From Leifsonia sp. C5G2 (GTDB lineage: Bacteria > Actinomycetota > Actinomycetes > Actinomycetales > Microbacteriaceae), in contig NZ_JABFMV010000010.1 of NCBI RefSeq assembly GCF_013359685.1, forward strand, positions 62,001-126,000: a stretch of DNA of 64,000 nucleotides. The letters are read 5' to 3'. The position numbers were made by a program, and so were the translations under genes. The notes below the pieces were generated by a model. That model was not told the origin of the DNA, ran no database searches, and worked only from the letters and a program-made list of their open reading frames with translations. Positions 24,242 to 35,538 of this stretch are shown here, one piece after another; the stretch's first letter is position 1; each line of letters starts with the position of its first letter.

Positions 24242-24757
24242 CTACCCGGCGACGTCGATGCGGCACTCGCACACCGCGGGCGACCAGTCGCCGCGGGCGA
24301 GGGCCAGGTCGCCGATCGGATTGACGCCGGGTCCGGCGGCGAGAGCGTGGGCGGCGAGGGCGTGCAGGCACTTCACGCGCGACGGCATGCCGCCGGCGGA
24401 GATGCCGTGGAGCTCGTCGACGACGGCGATCGACTCGCGGTCGGCGAGGTACTGCTCGTGCGCCGCGCGGTACTGTGCGGCGACCTCGTCGTCCTCGCCG
24501 AGCAGCTCGTTGTACTCCGCCATCACCTGGGTCGCCTCGAGGGCGGACATGGCGGCGGTGGCGGCGGGATGCGTCAGGTAGTAGAACGTCGGGAACGGCG
24601 TCCCATCGCTCAGCCGCGGGGCGGTGGAGACGACGGTCGGCCGGCCGCACACGCAGCGCGCGGCGATGCCGACGACGTCGCGCGCGGGGCGTCCGAGCTG
24701 CTCGGAGACGACCGCGATGTCCTCGTCGGTCACGGGGTCGAACGGGGGTCTGGTCAT
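24242..24757 (-). CDS. DUF501 family protein
   Basis: Protein of 171 residues of the DUF501 family, whose genes usually follow the ftsB-like gene in actinobacteria. Cys-rich parts are RCVCGRPTVV near residue 34 and a final VCECRI, possibly a metal site. The PFPTFYYLTHP and GMPSRVKCLHALAAHALA segments are typical. The ATG at 24757 is five bases after the TAG stop of the FtsB-like gene. Its function is unknown; synteny with cell-division and enolase genes is the only hint. Confidence 0.88.
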   Translation of the reverse strand: MTRPPFDPVTDEDIAVVSEQLGRPARDVVGIAARCVCGRPTVVSTAPRLSDGTPFPTFYYLTHPAATAAMSALEATQVMAEYNELLGEDDEVAAQYRAAHEQYLADRESIAVVDELHGISAGGMPSRVKCLHALAAHALAAGPGVNPIGDLALARGDWSPAVCECRIDVAG

Positions 24758-24762
24758 GCGGG

Positions 24763-25284
24763 CTACTTCTTCGGGGTGGAGGTCGTGGTCGGGGTGGGCG
24801 CGGGCGTGCCGCTCAGCTGCTGGGGCGTCGCCTCGGTCAGCCCGGCGCCCATGAAGGAGCCGAACAGCGAGCCCACCCAATCGGTCTGGGTCTTCTGCAG
24901 CTTGGAGGTGACCGGGCCCTCGTCCTTGACCGCGGCCGGCGGGCGGTCGTCGATCACCAGGTAGCTGACTTCGCCGGGCATCACGTAGTAGAGCCGGTCG
25001 CGGGCCTGGGCGCGGAGGTAGCTCGGGTCGTTCCAACGCGCGCGCTGATCCTTGAGGGTGTCGACCTGAGCGGCCAGCCGGTCGACGGCGTGCTGCTGGT
25101 CGGATATCTGCTGCCGCTGCACGAGGAACGCCTGGATCGTCGGGGCGAGGATGACGACGGCGAGCACCAGCACGCCCATCATCACGAGCGAGAACGCCGA
25201 GAAGTGCAGCTGCCGGAGCCAGCGGCCCGAGCCGCTCGGGCGGGGCATGCGCACCGGGACGCGGCGCGTGCGCGGCTTCGGCAT
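24763..25284 (-). CDS. ftsB: FtsB/DivIC-like septum formation initiator
   Basis: Bitopic membrane protein of 173 residues. A basic cytoplasmic tail (1-24) precedes one span (about 30-52), then a coiled coil (QRQQISDQQHAVDRLAAQVD) and the conserved NDPSYLRAQARDRLYYVMPGE that marks PF04977. A Thr/Pro-rich tail ends in TSTPKK. FtsB/DivIC joins the divisome complex with FtsL and FtsQ/DivIB. GGGGAGG precedes the ATG closely. It lies downstream of eno and immediately before DUF501, the usual actinobacterial order. Confidence 0.88.
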   Translation of the reverse strand: MPKPRTRRVPVRMPRPSGSGRWLRQLHFSAFSLVMMGVLVLAVVILAPTIQAFLVQRQQISDQQHAVDRLAAQVDTLKDQRARWNDPSYLRAQARDRLYYVMPGEVSYLVIDDRPPAAVKDEGPVTSKLQKTQTDWVGSLFGSFMGAGLTEATPQQLSGTPAPTPTTTSTPKK

Positions 25285-25383
25285 GGCCCTCCCCGGTCGG
25301 TGGTTCCTGGGCCGGTCGGCCCCCTCTCATCGTAGGCGATGACGGTGTGCGGGCCGGAGGCACGGCGGGGTGTCGGGATGCGC

Positions 25384-25629
25384 TCAGCCGGCGGTCAGGA
25401 GCGCCACCAGCCGCACGACGCCGAGCGCGGCGAGGGCCGCCCCGCCGATGGCGAACACGGCCCCGAGCGCGCGGGCGTCACGTGGCCGGAAGCGCCGTCG
25501 CGCCTCCGCGTCGGCGAAGAACGCGGCGGCGCTGCCCGGGCGGAGCAGCAGGAACAGCCCGAGCAGGCCGAACAGCGCCGCCAGCACCACGAACAGCACC
25601 AGCGGCACGACCTCCGACTCCGTCCGCAT
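25384..25629 (-). CDS. Small two-span membrane protein, 81 residues
   Basis: I do not recognise the family. Two hydrophobic helices (about 8-29 and 55-77) flank a basic loop with AEARRRFRPRD. The ATG lies six bases after a TAGGGT box, so the transcript may be leaderless. It sits between eno and the ftsB-like gene but has its own promoter. Confidence 0.65.
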   Translation of the reverse strand: MRTESEVVPLVLFVVLAALFGLLGLFLLLRPGSAAAFFADAEARRRFRPRDARALGAVFAIGGAALAALGVVRLVALLTAG

Positions 25630-25635
25630 CCCTGC

Positions 25636-25641
25636 ACCCTA
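25636..25641 (-). promoter_or_regulatory. -10 box of the 81-residue membrane protein gene, leaderless type
   Basis: TAGGGT on the minus strand, six bases before the ATG at 25629. Confidence 0.5.
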
Positions 25642-25687
25642 CCGGCCCGGCCATCCGCCGAACGGTGACTCTTCGCGGTTATCCCGG

Positions 25688-25716
25688 CCGAGTGGTGACA
25701 TCTCGTCACCACTCGG
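25688..25716 (-). terminator. Hairpin downstream of eno
   Basis: CCGAGTGGTGA (25688-25698) pairs with TCACCACTCGG (25706-25716) around a seven-base loop, ten bases after the eno stop. There is no clear T tract. Confidence 0.6.
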
Positions 25717-25725
25717 CGGCGGGGG

Positions 25726-27051
<1,326 letters not shown>

Positions 27052-27119
27052 GTGAGGACCCGCTCGGCCGGACCGCCGTGGCCGGATGCTTGCGGCGAAT
27101 GGCGCGGTCAGCGGTGCGG

Positions 27120-27737
27120 TCAATGGAGCGCCGCGTCGGCGCGGCCGATGGTCCACGAGGCGAAGCGGACCGTGAGCCCGGCGCGGGTCGGGGCGCAGAC
27201 GAAGGGGCCGGCCTCCGCCCGCGCCTCGGGGTCGAGATGGGCGACGCGGACGAGGCGGAAGGGGTCGTCACCGGAGCGGGCGCGGACCGTGACCGCATCG
27301 CCCGCCCGGCTCAGACGGACGGTGATGCTGGCGCCCGCCCATTCCGGAACGGGGGCGACCGACCAGTCGGAGAAGCGGTGGGTGACCACGGCGCCGAGCT
27401 GGAGGGCGCCGTCGGCGAACTCGACGCCTGCCTTGATCCACTCCTCGTCGGAGACGCGGACGAAGGCGCCCGCCTGGTCGAACTCCGACACGAAGTCGCC
27501 GGTGAACGTGACCTCCATCGCGGCGTCGACCGGGAACGGGGCGACGAGGGCGTGCTCCGTGTCGTGGACGAAGCCGTACGCGGTCGTGCGCCAGGCGTCG
27601 CTCGACTCGACCGCGGTCACGAGGAGGGCGTCACCGTCGGTCGCCACGGCGGCCGGAGACGTGGTCCAGCGTCCGTCGGCCCAGTCGATGCGTCGCATGG
27701 CGAGCGGGCTGTCGGCCGCCCCGCCCTCCGAGCTCAT
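27120..27737 (-). CDS. DUF1349 domain protein (concanavalin-like fold)
   Basis: Protein of 205 residues matching DUF1349, a beta-sandwich family related to concanavalin-like glucanases. Typical parts are VTFTGDFVSEFDQAGAFVRV, DEEWIKAGVEFADGALQLGAV and the C-terminal GPFVCAPTRAGLTVRFASW. The ATG at 27737 overlaps the hisS stop by four bases, so it is translated after hisS. No catalytic residues can be assigned; a carbohydrate-binding or sugar-modifying role is possible. Confidence 0.82.
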   Translation of the reverse strand: MSSEGGAADSPLAMRRIDWADGRWTTSPAAVATDGDALLVTAVESSDAWRTTAYGFVHDTEHALVAPFPVDAAMEVTFTGDFVSEFDQAGAFVRVSDEEWIKAGVEFADGALQLGAVVTHRFSDWSVAPVPEWAGASITVRLSRAGDAVTVRARSGDDPFRLVRVAHLDPEARAEAGPFVCAPTRAGLTVRFASWTIGRADAALH

Positions 27738-29026
27738 GCCAGCGGCTTCAGCTCGAGGGCGGAGGCGTCGGCCGTGTCGGCGTTGACGAACGCGAACGAG
27801 CGGAACCCGGCGGCGGCCGCGCGGTCGAGCACCGCCTTCAGGTTCTTGGCGCGGCGGTCGAGCCGCACGCGCGAACCCGAGGCGATCAGCTCCGACTTGA
27901 TGGCCACGAGGCGGTCGAGGGGGACGGACGGGTCGTACACCAGCACCACCGACTCCTCCCCCGCATCGTCCGGCAGCTCGATGAGGTCGACCACGCGCTC
28001 GAAGCCGATCGAGAAGCCGGCCGCGGGCACGTCGGTGCCGAGGAAGCGTCCGATCATGCCGTCGTAGCGGCCGCCCCCGCCGACCGAGCTGCCGGAGCCG
28101 GGGTGCGAGATCTCGAAGATGGTGCCGGTGTAGTAGCCCATTCCGCGCACGAGGGTCGGGTCGAACCGCAGGCTGACGCCGGGCGGGAGGGTGTCGAGCG
28201 CGTGGGCGAGCGCCTCCAGGTCGGCGACCGCGTCGGTGTCCATGCCCTCCGGCAGGATGCCCGTGATCGCCTCGACTGTGAGCTCGACGCCGCCCTGGGC
28301 CAGGTGCGGCTCGAGCTCGGCGAGGATGCCGCCCAGCACGGCCGCCGCGTCGGCGCCGCCCTCTGCCAGTTCGGCCACGACGCCCTCCGTGCCGATCTTG
28401 TCGAGCTTGTCGATCGAGATGAGCACCTGCGGCCAGCGCGCCTCGGCGAAGCCGCAGTACTCGAGCAGCCCGTTGAGGATGCGGCGGTCGTTGATGCGGA
28501 TCGTGCAGTCGGTCAGCCCGAGCGCCTCCAGGGCTGCCGCTGTCGCCGTGATGAGCTCCACCTCGGCGAGCTGCGACGGCTCGCCGATGATGTCGATGTC
28601 GCACTGCACGAACTGGCGGTACCGCCCCTTCTGCGGCCGCTCCGCCCGCCACACCGGCGCGATCTGGATGCTGCGGAACACCGGAGGCAGCTCACCCCGG
28701 TGCGAGGCGTAGAAACGCGCGAGCGGCACGGTGAGGTCGAACCGCAGCCCGAGGTCGGAGAGGGTCAGCAGGTCGCCGGACTCCATCGCGCCGGAAAGGT
28801 CGTCGGCGTCGAGACCGCGCTTCAGGATGCTGAACGACAGCTTCTCGTTGTCGCCGCCGAGTCCGGAGTGCAGGCGCTCCACGTCTTCCACCACGGGCGT
28901 CTCGATCTCGTCGAAACCGTGCGCCGCGAAGCTGCGTCGGATCACCCCGAGGGCATGCTCGCGACGGGCCTTCTCGGCGGGAAGGAAGTCGCGCATGCCA
29001 CGGGGCGGGGTGATCGGTGAGGCCAT
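27734..29026 (-). CDS. hisS: Histidine-tRNA ligase
   Basis: Class II aminoacyl-tRNA synthetase of 430 residues. Motif 1 lies in the N-terminal PPRGMRDFLPAE region; motif 2 reads APVWRAERPQKGRYRQFVQC with the conserved Arg; the histidine-specific loop LRFDPTLVRGMGYYTGTIFE follows, and motif 3 is AAGFSIGFERVVDLI. The C-terminal anticodon-binding domain is present. The ATG at 29026 has GGAAG nine bases upstream; an in-frame extension upstream has no coding character. The DUF1349 gene overlaps its end. Confidence 0.95.
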   Translation of the reverse strand: MASPITPPRGMRDFLPAEKARREHALGVIRRSFAAHGFDEIETPVVEDVERLHSGLGGDNEKLSFSILKRGLDADDLSGAMESGDLLTLSDLGLRFDLTVPLARFYASHRGELPPVFRSIQIAPVWRAERPQKGRYRQFVQCDIDIIGEPSQLAEVELITATAAALEALGLTDCTIRINDRRILNGLLEYCGFAEARWPQVLISIDKLDKIGTEGVVAELAEGGADAAAVLGGILAELEPHLAQGGVELTVEAITGILPEGMDTDAVADLEALAHALDTLPPGVSLRFDPTLVRGMGYYTGTIFEISHPGSGSSVGGGGRYDGMIGRFLGTDVPAAGFSIGFERVVDLIELPDDAGEESVVLVYDPSVPLDRLVAIKSELIASGSRVRLDRRAKNLKAVLDRAAAAGFRSFAFVNADTADASALELKPLA

Positions 29027-29149
29027 GCGTCGATTCTTCCATGAGGCGCGTCGCCGCCGCCTCGCGCCCTCGGAAGCTGTGGAGAAGTCGTTCGATGCCC
29101 GGTCTGTGGGCACGTCCCCGGGGTATGGTGCCCGGCCGGCCCCTGCGCG

Positions 29150-29155
29150 TATCCT
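29150..29155 (+). promoter_or_regulatory. Candidate -10 box for the small gene at 29225
   Basis: TATCCT about 70 bases before the ATG. The leader between them contains a GC hairpin (CCGCGC and GCGCGG around 29177-29195) and then AGGAGG. Confidence 0.3.
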
Positions 29156-29224
29156 GGCCGGGTTGCCACCCTCATAGCCGCGCCGGCCAGCGCGGCCCGG
29201 TGGTGTCCCGCAGGAGGACCTGGC

Positions 29225-29344
29225 ATGAGTCGCATCCGTCCGACCACGGCGCTTGCTCGCTGCCAGACACGGGCCGACAACGCGTCCGCCGGGAACCAGG
29301 AGAGCGTCGCCGCGAGGCGCCGTCTCACCCGAATGGCGAACTGA
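29225..29344 (+). CDS. Small basic protein, 39 residues
   Basis: A short reading frame with AGGAGG seven bases before its ATG, the best ribosome binding site on the plus strand of this region. The peptide is basic (MSRIRPTTALARC at the start, RRRLTRMAN at the end) with no membrane helix. It lies in the 344-base gap between hisS and the siderophore ATPase gene, divergent from hisS. It may be a regulatory leader peptide or a small protein; no homologue is recognised. Confidence 0.4.
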   Translation: MSRIRPTTALARCQTRADNASAGNQESVAARRRLTRMAN

Positions 29345-29370
29345 ACCCACGCGGACGCGCTGCCGGCCAC

Positions 29371-30180
29371 CTACGCGGTGTGATGCCTCCCCATCGGCAC
29401 CACCAGCGGCGTGCCCGTCACCGGATCCGCCGCGACCACCGACTCCACCCCGAAGACCTCGCGCACCAGCTCCGCCGTCACGACCGCGGAGGGCTCCCCC
29501 GCCGCGGCCACCGCTCCGGCGCGCATCGCGACCAGGTGGCCCGCGTACCGGGCCGCCAGGTTCAGGTCGTGCAGCACCATCACCACGGTCGTGCCGCGAG
29601 CCGCGTTCAGATCGAGCAGGAGGTCGAGCACGTCGAGCTGGTGGCTGAGGTCGAGGAAGGTCGTCGGCTCGTCGAGCAGCAGGATCTCGGTGCGCTGGGC
29701 GAGCGCCATCGCGATCCACACCCGCTGCCGCTGACCCCCGGAGAGCTCGTCGACCGGCCGCTCGGCCAGGTCGCCGATCCCGGTCGCGGTCATCGCCTCG
29801 GCGACCGCCTCGTCGTCGTCCGCCGTCCAGCGCCGGAACCAGCCCTGGTGCGGGTAGCGGCCGCGCGAGACCAGGTCGGCGACGGTGATGCCGTCGGGCG
29901 CCGTCGGCGTCTGCGGCAGCAGGCCGAGCCGTTGCGCCACCTGCTTGGTGGGCAGCGAGTGGATGTCGGCCCCGTCGAGCAGCACGGACCCGGCGGCCGG
30001 TGCCATCAGCCGGGAGAGCCCCCGCAACAGGGTCGACTTGCCGCAGGCGTTCGGCCCGACGATGGCCGTGACCGCTCCGGCCGGGATCTCGAGGTCGAGA
30101 CCGTCGACCACCGTCCTGCCCTCATAGGCGAGCGAGAGGCCGCGGGCGGTGAGCTCCGCGGGCGCTGGTTCGGGTGTCAT
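29371..30180 (-). CDS. Iron-siderophore ABC importer ATPase (FepC/FecE-like)
   Basis: ATPase of 269 residues. Walker A is GPNACGKST (42-50), with the Asn-Ala variant common in siderophore and cobalamin importers. The signature is [15 protein letters not shown] (about 140) and Walker B is [15 protein letters not shown] (about 161). The ATG at 30180 is chosen because GGAGG lies five bases upstream; a GTG four codons earlier would fall inside that ribosome binding site. It ends a four-gene operon with two FecCD permeases and a lipoprotein. Confidence 0.92.
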   Translation of the reverse strand: MTPEPAPAELTARGLSLAYEGRTVVDGLDLEIPAGAVTAIVGPNACGKSTLLRGLSRLMAPAAGSVLLDGADIHSLPTKQVAQRLGLLPQTPTAPDGITVADLVSRGRYPHQGWFRRWTADDDEAVAEAMTATGIGDLAERPVDELSGGQRQRVWIAMALAQRTEILLLDEPTTFLDLSHQLDVLDLLLDLNAARGTTVVMVLHDLNLAARYAGHLVAMRAGAVAAAGEPSAVVTAELVREVFGVESVVAADPVTGTPLVVPMGRHHTA

Positions 30181-30181
30181 G

Positions 30182-31234
30182 TCAGCCTCCACGACCGATG
30201 CGGTTGGTCCTGGCGAGCAGCCAGAGCAGGTAGGGCGCGCCGACGATGCCGGTGACGACGCCGACGGGCAGCGAGACGCCCGGGATCGCGAACTGCGCCG
30301 CGATGTCTGAGACGACGAGGATGAGCGCGCCGAGCAGGGCCGAGGGCACCAGCGCGAGCGATCCCCGGCCGAGCAGCCCGCGGGCGATCGGGGCCGCCAG
30401 GAACGCGACGAACGAGACGGGACCGGCGAGCGCCACCGCGATGGCGGCGAGCGCCACGGCGACCGCGACGACGAGCAGCCGCGTCCGCTCCGGCCGCACG
30501 CCGAGACCTGCGGCGAGGTCGTCGCCGAGGGACAGCGTCCCGAGCGGCCGTCCGACCGCGAGCGCGCTCGGCAGCAGCACGACGGTGCCGACGGCGAGCA
30601 CCGCGAGGGCCGCGGGGTCGACGCTGTTCAGGCTCCCGGTCAGCCAGACCAGCGCCTGCTGGACGTCGGTGATGTCGGCGCGCGTCAGCACGTACGAGAC
30701 GATGCCGCCGCAGAACGCGGCGATCCCGATCCCGATCAGCACGAACCGGTAGCCGCTCACCCCCCGGCGCCAGGCGAGGAGGTAGATCAGCGCGGCCGCC
30801 GCCAGGGTGCCGGTCAGCACGACCCCGGAGAGCGCGAGCCCGGTCAGGCCGAACCACACCAGCGCGATCGAGCCGGTCGCGCTCGCCGCCGCCGTGATGC
30901 CGATGATGTCGGGGCTCGCCAGCGGGTTGCGGGCCATCGACTGGATGAGCGCCCCCGACATCCCGAGGCACGCCCCCACCAGCGCGCCGGCCACGAGACG
31001 CGGGAGCCGCAGCTCCAGGATGACGAACGACGTCAGCCGGTCGGCTCGCCCGACGAGCGCGGCGAGCACGTCCGCCGGGGCGACCCCGGCCGCGCCGAGC
31101 GTCAGAGAGACGGCGCCGACCGCGATCAGGAGCACGGAGAGCACGAGCGACACGCGGAGGGCGCGGCGACGGCCGTGGCGGCGGTCGCGCAGCACGGCGG
31201 CGACCGCCGTCTGCTGCGGGGAGCTCGCGGTCAC
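30182..31234 (-). CDS. FecCD family siderophore permease 2
   Basis: Permease of 350 residues with about ten membrane spans (BtuC/FecCD family). Family marks are [20 protein letters not shown] (about 75-94), [16 protein letters not shown] and the final [12 protein letters not shown]. The GTG at 31234 overlaps the stop of permease 1 (GTGA), so the two are coupled and probably form a heterodimer. Confidence 0.92.
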   Translation of the reverse strand: MTASSPQQTAVAAVLRDRRHGRRRALRVSLVLSVLLIAVGAVSLTLGAAGVAPADVLAALVGRADRLTSFVILELRLPRLVAGALVGACLGMSGALIQSMARNPLASPDIIGITAAASATGSIALVWFGLTGLALSGVVLTGTLAAAALIYLLAWRRGVSGYRFVLIGIGIAAFCGGIVSYVLTRADITDVQQALVWLTGSLNSVDPAALAVLAVGTVVLLPSALAVGRPLGTLSLGDDLAAGLGVRPERTRLLVVAVAVALAAIAVALAGPVSFVAFLAAPIARGLLGRGSLALVPSALLGALILVVSDIAAQFAIPGVSLPVGVVTGIVGAPYLLWLLARTNRIGRGG

Positions 31235-32298
31235 AGGCCCACCGTCCTCCGCCGTCGCACGAGGGCGATGAACACGGGTGCGCCGACGAATGCCAGCACG
31301 ACGCCGACCTGCAGCTCCCCGGGCGGCGCGACGACACGGCCGACGATGTCGCACGCCAGCAGCAGCGCGGGCGCGACGATGGCCGAGTACGCCAGGATCC
31401 AGCGGTAGTCGGCGCCGACGACGCGGCGGCCGATGTGCGGCACGATCAGGCCCAGGAAGGCGATCGGGCCGACGGCCGCGGTCGCCGATCCGCACAGCAG
31501 CACGATGGCGACGCCGCAGAGCACCCGGGTCAGCCCGACGCGCTGGCCGAGGCCGCGCGCGACGTCGTCCCCGAGAGCGAGGCCGTTGAGCAGGCGGCCG
31601 AGCGCGAGTGCGAGGACGGCCCCGAGGGCCAGCGTCGGCAGCACCTGCACGAGGATGCCGAACCCGCGCCCGGCGAGGGAGCCGACCTGCCAGAACCGCA
31701 TCGCATCGAGCGACACCTGGCTGGTGAGCTGCACGGCGGTGATGAGCGAGCCGAGCGCGGCCGACACCGCGGCTCCCGCGATCGCCAGCTTGACCGGGGT
31801 CGCGCCCTCCCGGCCGAGCGACGAGACCGCGTAGACCAGCGCCGACGCGAGGGCCGCGCCCGCGAACGCGAACCAGAGGTAGCCCGTCGGCGCCGTCACG
31901 CCGAGGAACGCGATCGCGACGACGACCGCGAGCGACGCGCCGAAGTTGACGCCGAGGATGCCGGGGTCGGCCAGCGGATTGCGCGACAGCCCCTGCATGA
32001 CCGTGCCCGCCAGCCCGAGCCCGAGGCCGACCGCGATCCCGAGCAGGGTGCGCGGGAGCCGGCTGTCGACGACGACCAGGGCGTCCGCATCCGACCGCGA
32101 GTAGTGCAGCAGGGCGTGCAGCACGTCGGCCGGGGCGATGGTGCGCGCCCCGACCATCAGGCTCAGGACGGAGACGGCGACGAGGACGGCGGCCGCGCCC
32201 AGGAACCCGAGGAACAGACGCCGGCGTCGCCGGGCGAGCGGGGGCGCTGTGACGCTCCCCGCCCGTCCGGCGTGCGGTGTGACGGTGCTCGCGGGCAT
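31231..32298 (-). CDS. FecCD family siderophore permease 1
   Basis: Permease of 355 residues of the same family as permease 2, with about ten spans. It contains DSRLPRTLLGIAVGLGLGLA, GLSRNPLADPGILGVNFGAS and GPIAFLGLIVPHIGRRVVG, all typical of FecC/FepD. Its ATG lies seven bases after the stop of the lipoprotein gene. Confidence 0.92.
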   Translation of the reverse strand: MPASTVTPHAGRAGSVTAPPLARRRRRLFLGFLGAAAVLVAVSVLSLMVGARTIAPADVLHALLHYSRSDADALVVVDSRLPRTLLGIAVGLGLGLAGTVMQGLSRNPLADPGILGVNFGASLAVVVAIAFLGVTAPTGYLWFAFAGAALASALVYAVSSLGREGATPVKLAIAGAAVSAALGSLITAVQLTSQVSLDAMRFWQVGSLAGRGFGILVQVLPTLALGAVLALALGRLLNGLALGDDVARGLGQRVGLTRVLCGVAIVLLCGSATAAVGPIAFLGLIVPHIGRRVVGADYRWILAYSAIVAPALLLACDIVGRVVAPPGELQVGVVLAFVGAPVFIALVRRRRTVGL

Positions 32299-32305
32299 CC
32301 TCGCG

Positions 32306-33358
32306 CTACTGGACCTTGTCGGCGGCCTCGGCCAGCTGCGGCACGAAGCGGTCGAGCATCCACGGGATGCTCAGCACGCTCGGCGCGCTGGTGGCGGCGA
32401 CGAAGGACTGGCCGACGAGCGGGGCGAACCGGCCCTCCTTGATCGTCGGCATCGCCGCGACGAGCGGGTCGGAGGTGAACGCGTCCACCGCCGCCTGGTT
32501 CTCGAAGTACATGACCAGCAGGTCGGTGTCGATCTTGGACAGGTTCTCGTAGCTCAACTGGTAGAAGAAGCTGCCGTCGCCCTTCGACCCGTCGAGGCCG
32601 TCGATGCTCGGGGAGTTCTTCAGCCCCAGGTCGTTCAGCAGCTGCACGCGCGGGTCGTCGGCGCGGTAGACGTTCAGCTTGCCCGGCTCGTTGGCCGCGG
32701 CGTAGAAGAACGTCTTGTCCTTGAGGACCGGGTACTTGCCCGCGAGCGAGGTGATCTCGTCCTCGGTCTTGGTGACGAGCGCGTCGGCCTCCTTCGTCAT
32801 CCCGAGCGCCTTGCCGACGATGGCGGTCTGGTCGCGCCAGCTGGTCGACCACGGCTTCTCGGGGTAGGCGACGACCGGGGCGATCTTGCTGAGCTTCGCG
32901 AACTCGTCCTTCGTCAGGCCCGAGTAGGGCGCGAGGATGACGTCGGGCTTCGCCGCGACGAACTGCTCGAACGGCACGTCGCCGCTGGCGTCCAGGAGCT
33001 CCGGCGTCGTGCCCTTGAGCTCCTGGATGCGGTCCTTGTCCCAGGGCAGCAGCCCCTTCGAGTCGCCGCCGTAGGTGAACTTCGGCATGGCGACCGGGAC
33101 GATGCCGAGCGCCAGCACGATATCCTGCGCGCCCCAGCCCCACGTCGCGATGCGCTTCGGCTTCTCGTCGATCGTCGTCGAGCCGAGTGCGCTCGTGACC
33201 GTCACGGGGAAGGCACCGGAGCCGTCGCTCGCGGTGCCGCCGGAGCCTGCTGCGCCGGCGGAGCAGCCGCTGAGGGCGAGGGCGGCGGTGGCGACGACCG
33301 CGGAGGCGATCAGGGCGATGCGCGACCGGCGTCGGGCGGGGCGTCGGGCAGGGAGCAT
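32306..33358 (-). CDS. Iron-siderophore substrate-binding lipoprotein
   Basis: FepB/FatB-type binding protein of 350 residues. The Arg-rich signal peptide ends in a lipobox ALSGC with Cys32. The mature part starts with a strand FPVTVTSALGSTTIDEKPKR and AQDIVLALGIVPV, then the long helical backbone and second lobe of this family (ends PQLAEAADKVQ). GAGGAG lies four bases before the ATG. It is the first gene of the operon, and an IdeR/DtxR-type box lies 62 bases upstream, so expression is expected in iron shortage. Confidence 0.92.
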   Translation of the reverse strand: MLPARRPARRRSRIALIASAVVATAALALSGCSAGAAGSGGTASDGSGAFPVTVTSALGSTTIDEKPKRIATWGWGAQDIVLALGIVPVAMPKFTYGGDSKGLLPWDKDRIQELKGTTPELLDASGDVPFEQFVAAKPDVILAPYSGLTKDEFAKLSKIAPVVAYPEKPWSTSWRDQTAIVGKALGMTKEADALVTKTEDEITSLAGKYPVLKDKTFFYAAANEPGKLNVYRADDPRVQLLNDLGLKNSPSIDGLDGSKGDGSFFYQLSYENLSKIDTDLLVMYFENQAAVDAFTSDPLVAAMPTIKEGRFAPLVGQSFVAATSAPSVLSIPWMLDRFVPQLAEAADKVQ

Positions 33359-33419
33359 GGTTCTCCTCGGGAAGGTGGGGTCAGGGTTCCGGAGCGCGGA
33401 TCGAGCCGCGCGCTCCGTC

Positions 33420-33438
33420 TTAGGCAAGCCTAACCTAA
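33420..33438 (-). promoter_or_regulatory. IdeR/DtxR iron box
   Basis: On the minus strand the 19 bases read TTAGGTTAGGCTTGCCTAA, close to the DtxR/IdeR consensus TTAGGTTAGCCTAACCTAA. It lies 62 bases before the siderophore-binding lipoprotein gene and would allow Fe2+-dependent repression of the operon. Confidence 0.85.
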
Positions 33439-33461
33439 TCTCTCCCGCTGGACCAGCGGCG

Positions 33462-34175
33462 TCACTCCGCCCGGTCGCGCTCCCCCGCCTCCTGGTCCCG
33501 GATCTCGTCCTGCAGGTCGCGAAGGGTCGACCGCAGCGCCCGCTCCGCATCCAGCCCCTGGGCCTTGGCGGAGGCCACGATCGCGAGCAGCAGCGGCCCG
33601 AGCTCGTCCTCGCTGCCCACCTGCACCCCGCCCTGCTCCTGCAGGTCGAGCAGTCCGACCTTCTCCGCCCGCCCGAGCAGCTTGTCCGCGAGGGCGAGTG
33701 AGGGCATGCCCTGCGGGATGCCGTCCAGCACGCTCGTACGGCCCGGCTTCTCCTGCTTCTTCAACTCGTCCCAGAAGCCGACCACGTCGTCCGCCGTCTC
33801 GGCACGGCGGGCGTCGGCGGCGGCGCGGTCGCCGAAGACATGCGGATGCCGGCCCACCATCTTCGCGGTCATGTGCGCCGCGACATCCTGGATGTCGAAG
33901 TCCTCGCCCGGAGTGTGCGCGGCGATGTCGGCGTGGAACAGCACCTGGTAGAGCACGTCGCCGAGCTCCTCCAGGAGCTCGTCGCGGTCGCCGGTCTCGA
34001 TGGCGTCGATCAGCTCGTAGGTCTCCTCGATCAGGTACTGCACGAGCGACTCGTGCGTCTGATCGGCGTCCCACGGGCACCCGCCCGGCGCCCGCAGCAG
34101 GGCCATCACGGCGACCAGCTCGTCGAGCTTCGTCGCGGCCTCCGGGACCACCGCCTGACCGACCGTCTCTCCCAT
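33462..34175 (-). CDS. mazG: Nucleoside triphosphate pyrophosphohydrolase (MazG)
   Basis: House-cleaning enzyme of 237 residues that hydrolyses (d)NTPs to the monophosphate and pyrophosphate. The MazG metal motif is visible as EETYELIDAI and ELLEELGDVLYQVLFHADIA (about residues 48-80), after the conserved GGCPWDADQTHESL. GAGGAGG lies five bases before the ATG. It is part of the mfd-mazG-eno order, here separated from mfd by nhaA. The promoter region is shared with the divergent nhaA. Confidence 0.92.
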   Translation of the reverse strand: MGETVGQAVVPEAATKLDELVAVMALLRAPGGCPWDADQTHESLVQYLIEETYELIDAIETGDRDELLEELGDVLYQVLFHADIAAHTPGEDFDIQDVAAHMTAKMVGRHPHVFGDRAAADARRAETADDVVGFWDELKKQEKPGRTSVLDGIPQGMPSLALADKLLGRAEKVGLLDLQEQGGVQVGSEDELGPLLLAIVASAKAQGLDAERALRSTLRDLQDEIRDQEAGERDRAE

Positions 34176-34217
34176 GCCGACCTCCTCGCTCTACCCTGCA
34201 ACCATCCTGCCACCCGG

Positions 34218-34288
34218 TAGAGTTGGACGCGGTGTGCCGGGAAGTCTGGTCGGCGTCGTTCTCCCGACCCCGCACGATAGGTGACCGC
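34218..34288 (+). ncRNA. Putative structured leader of nhaA
   Basis: TAGAGT at 34218-34223 is a likely -10 box. The following leader (about 34230-34288) contains GTGTGCCGGGAAGTCTGGTC followed by GGCG. GCCG (34236-34239) can pair with CGGC (34251-34254), or instead GGTCGG (34248-34253) can pair with CCGACC (34264-34269). Two mutually exclusive stems before the ribosome binding site suggest regulation. It resembles leader motifs described before nhaA-type antiporter genes. Confidence 0.5.
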
Positions 34289-35458
<1,170 letters not shown>

Positions 35459-35485
35459 TCGGCCGCGGCGGCGGCGTCCGCATCC

Positions 35486-35538
35486 ATGGGGCGCAACACG
35501 CCGTTGCGTCGCGCGCATAACGGCGTGTTGCGCCCCAT
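35486..35538. terminator. 20-bp perfect inverted repeat between nhaA and mfd
   Basis: Arms at 35486-35505 and 35519-35538 are perfectly complementary over 20 bases with a 13-base loop. It lies between the ends of two convergent genes and overlaps a 41-base-period direct repeat that includes the end of mfd. Confidence 0.65.
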
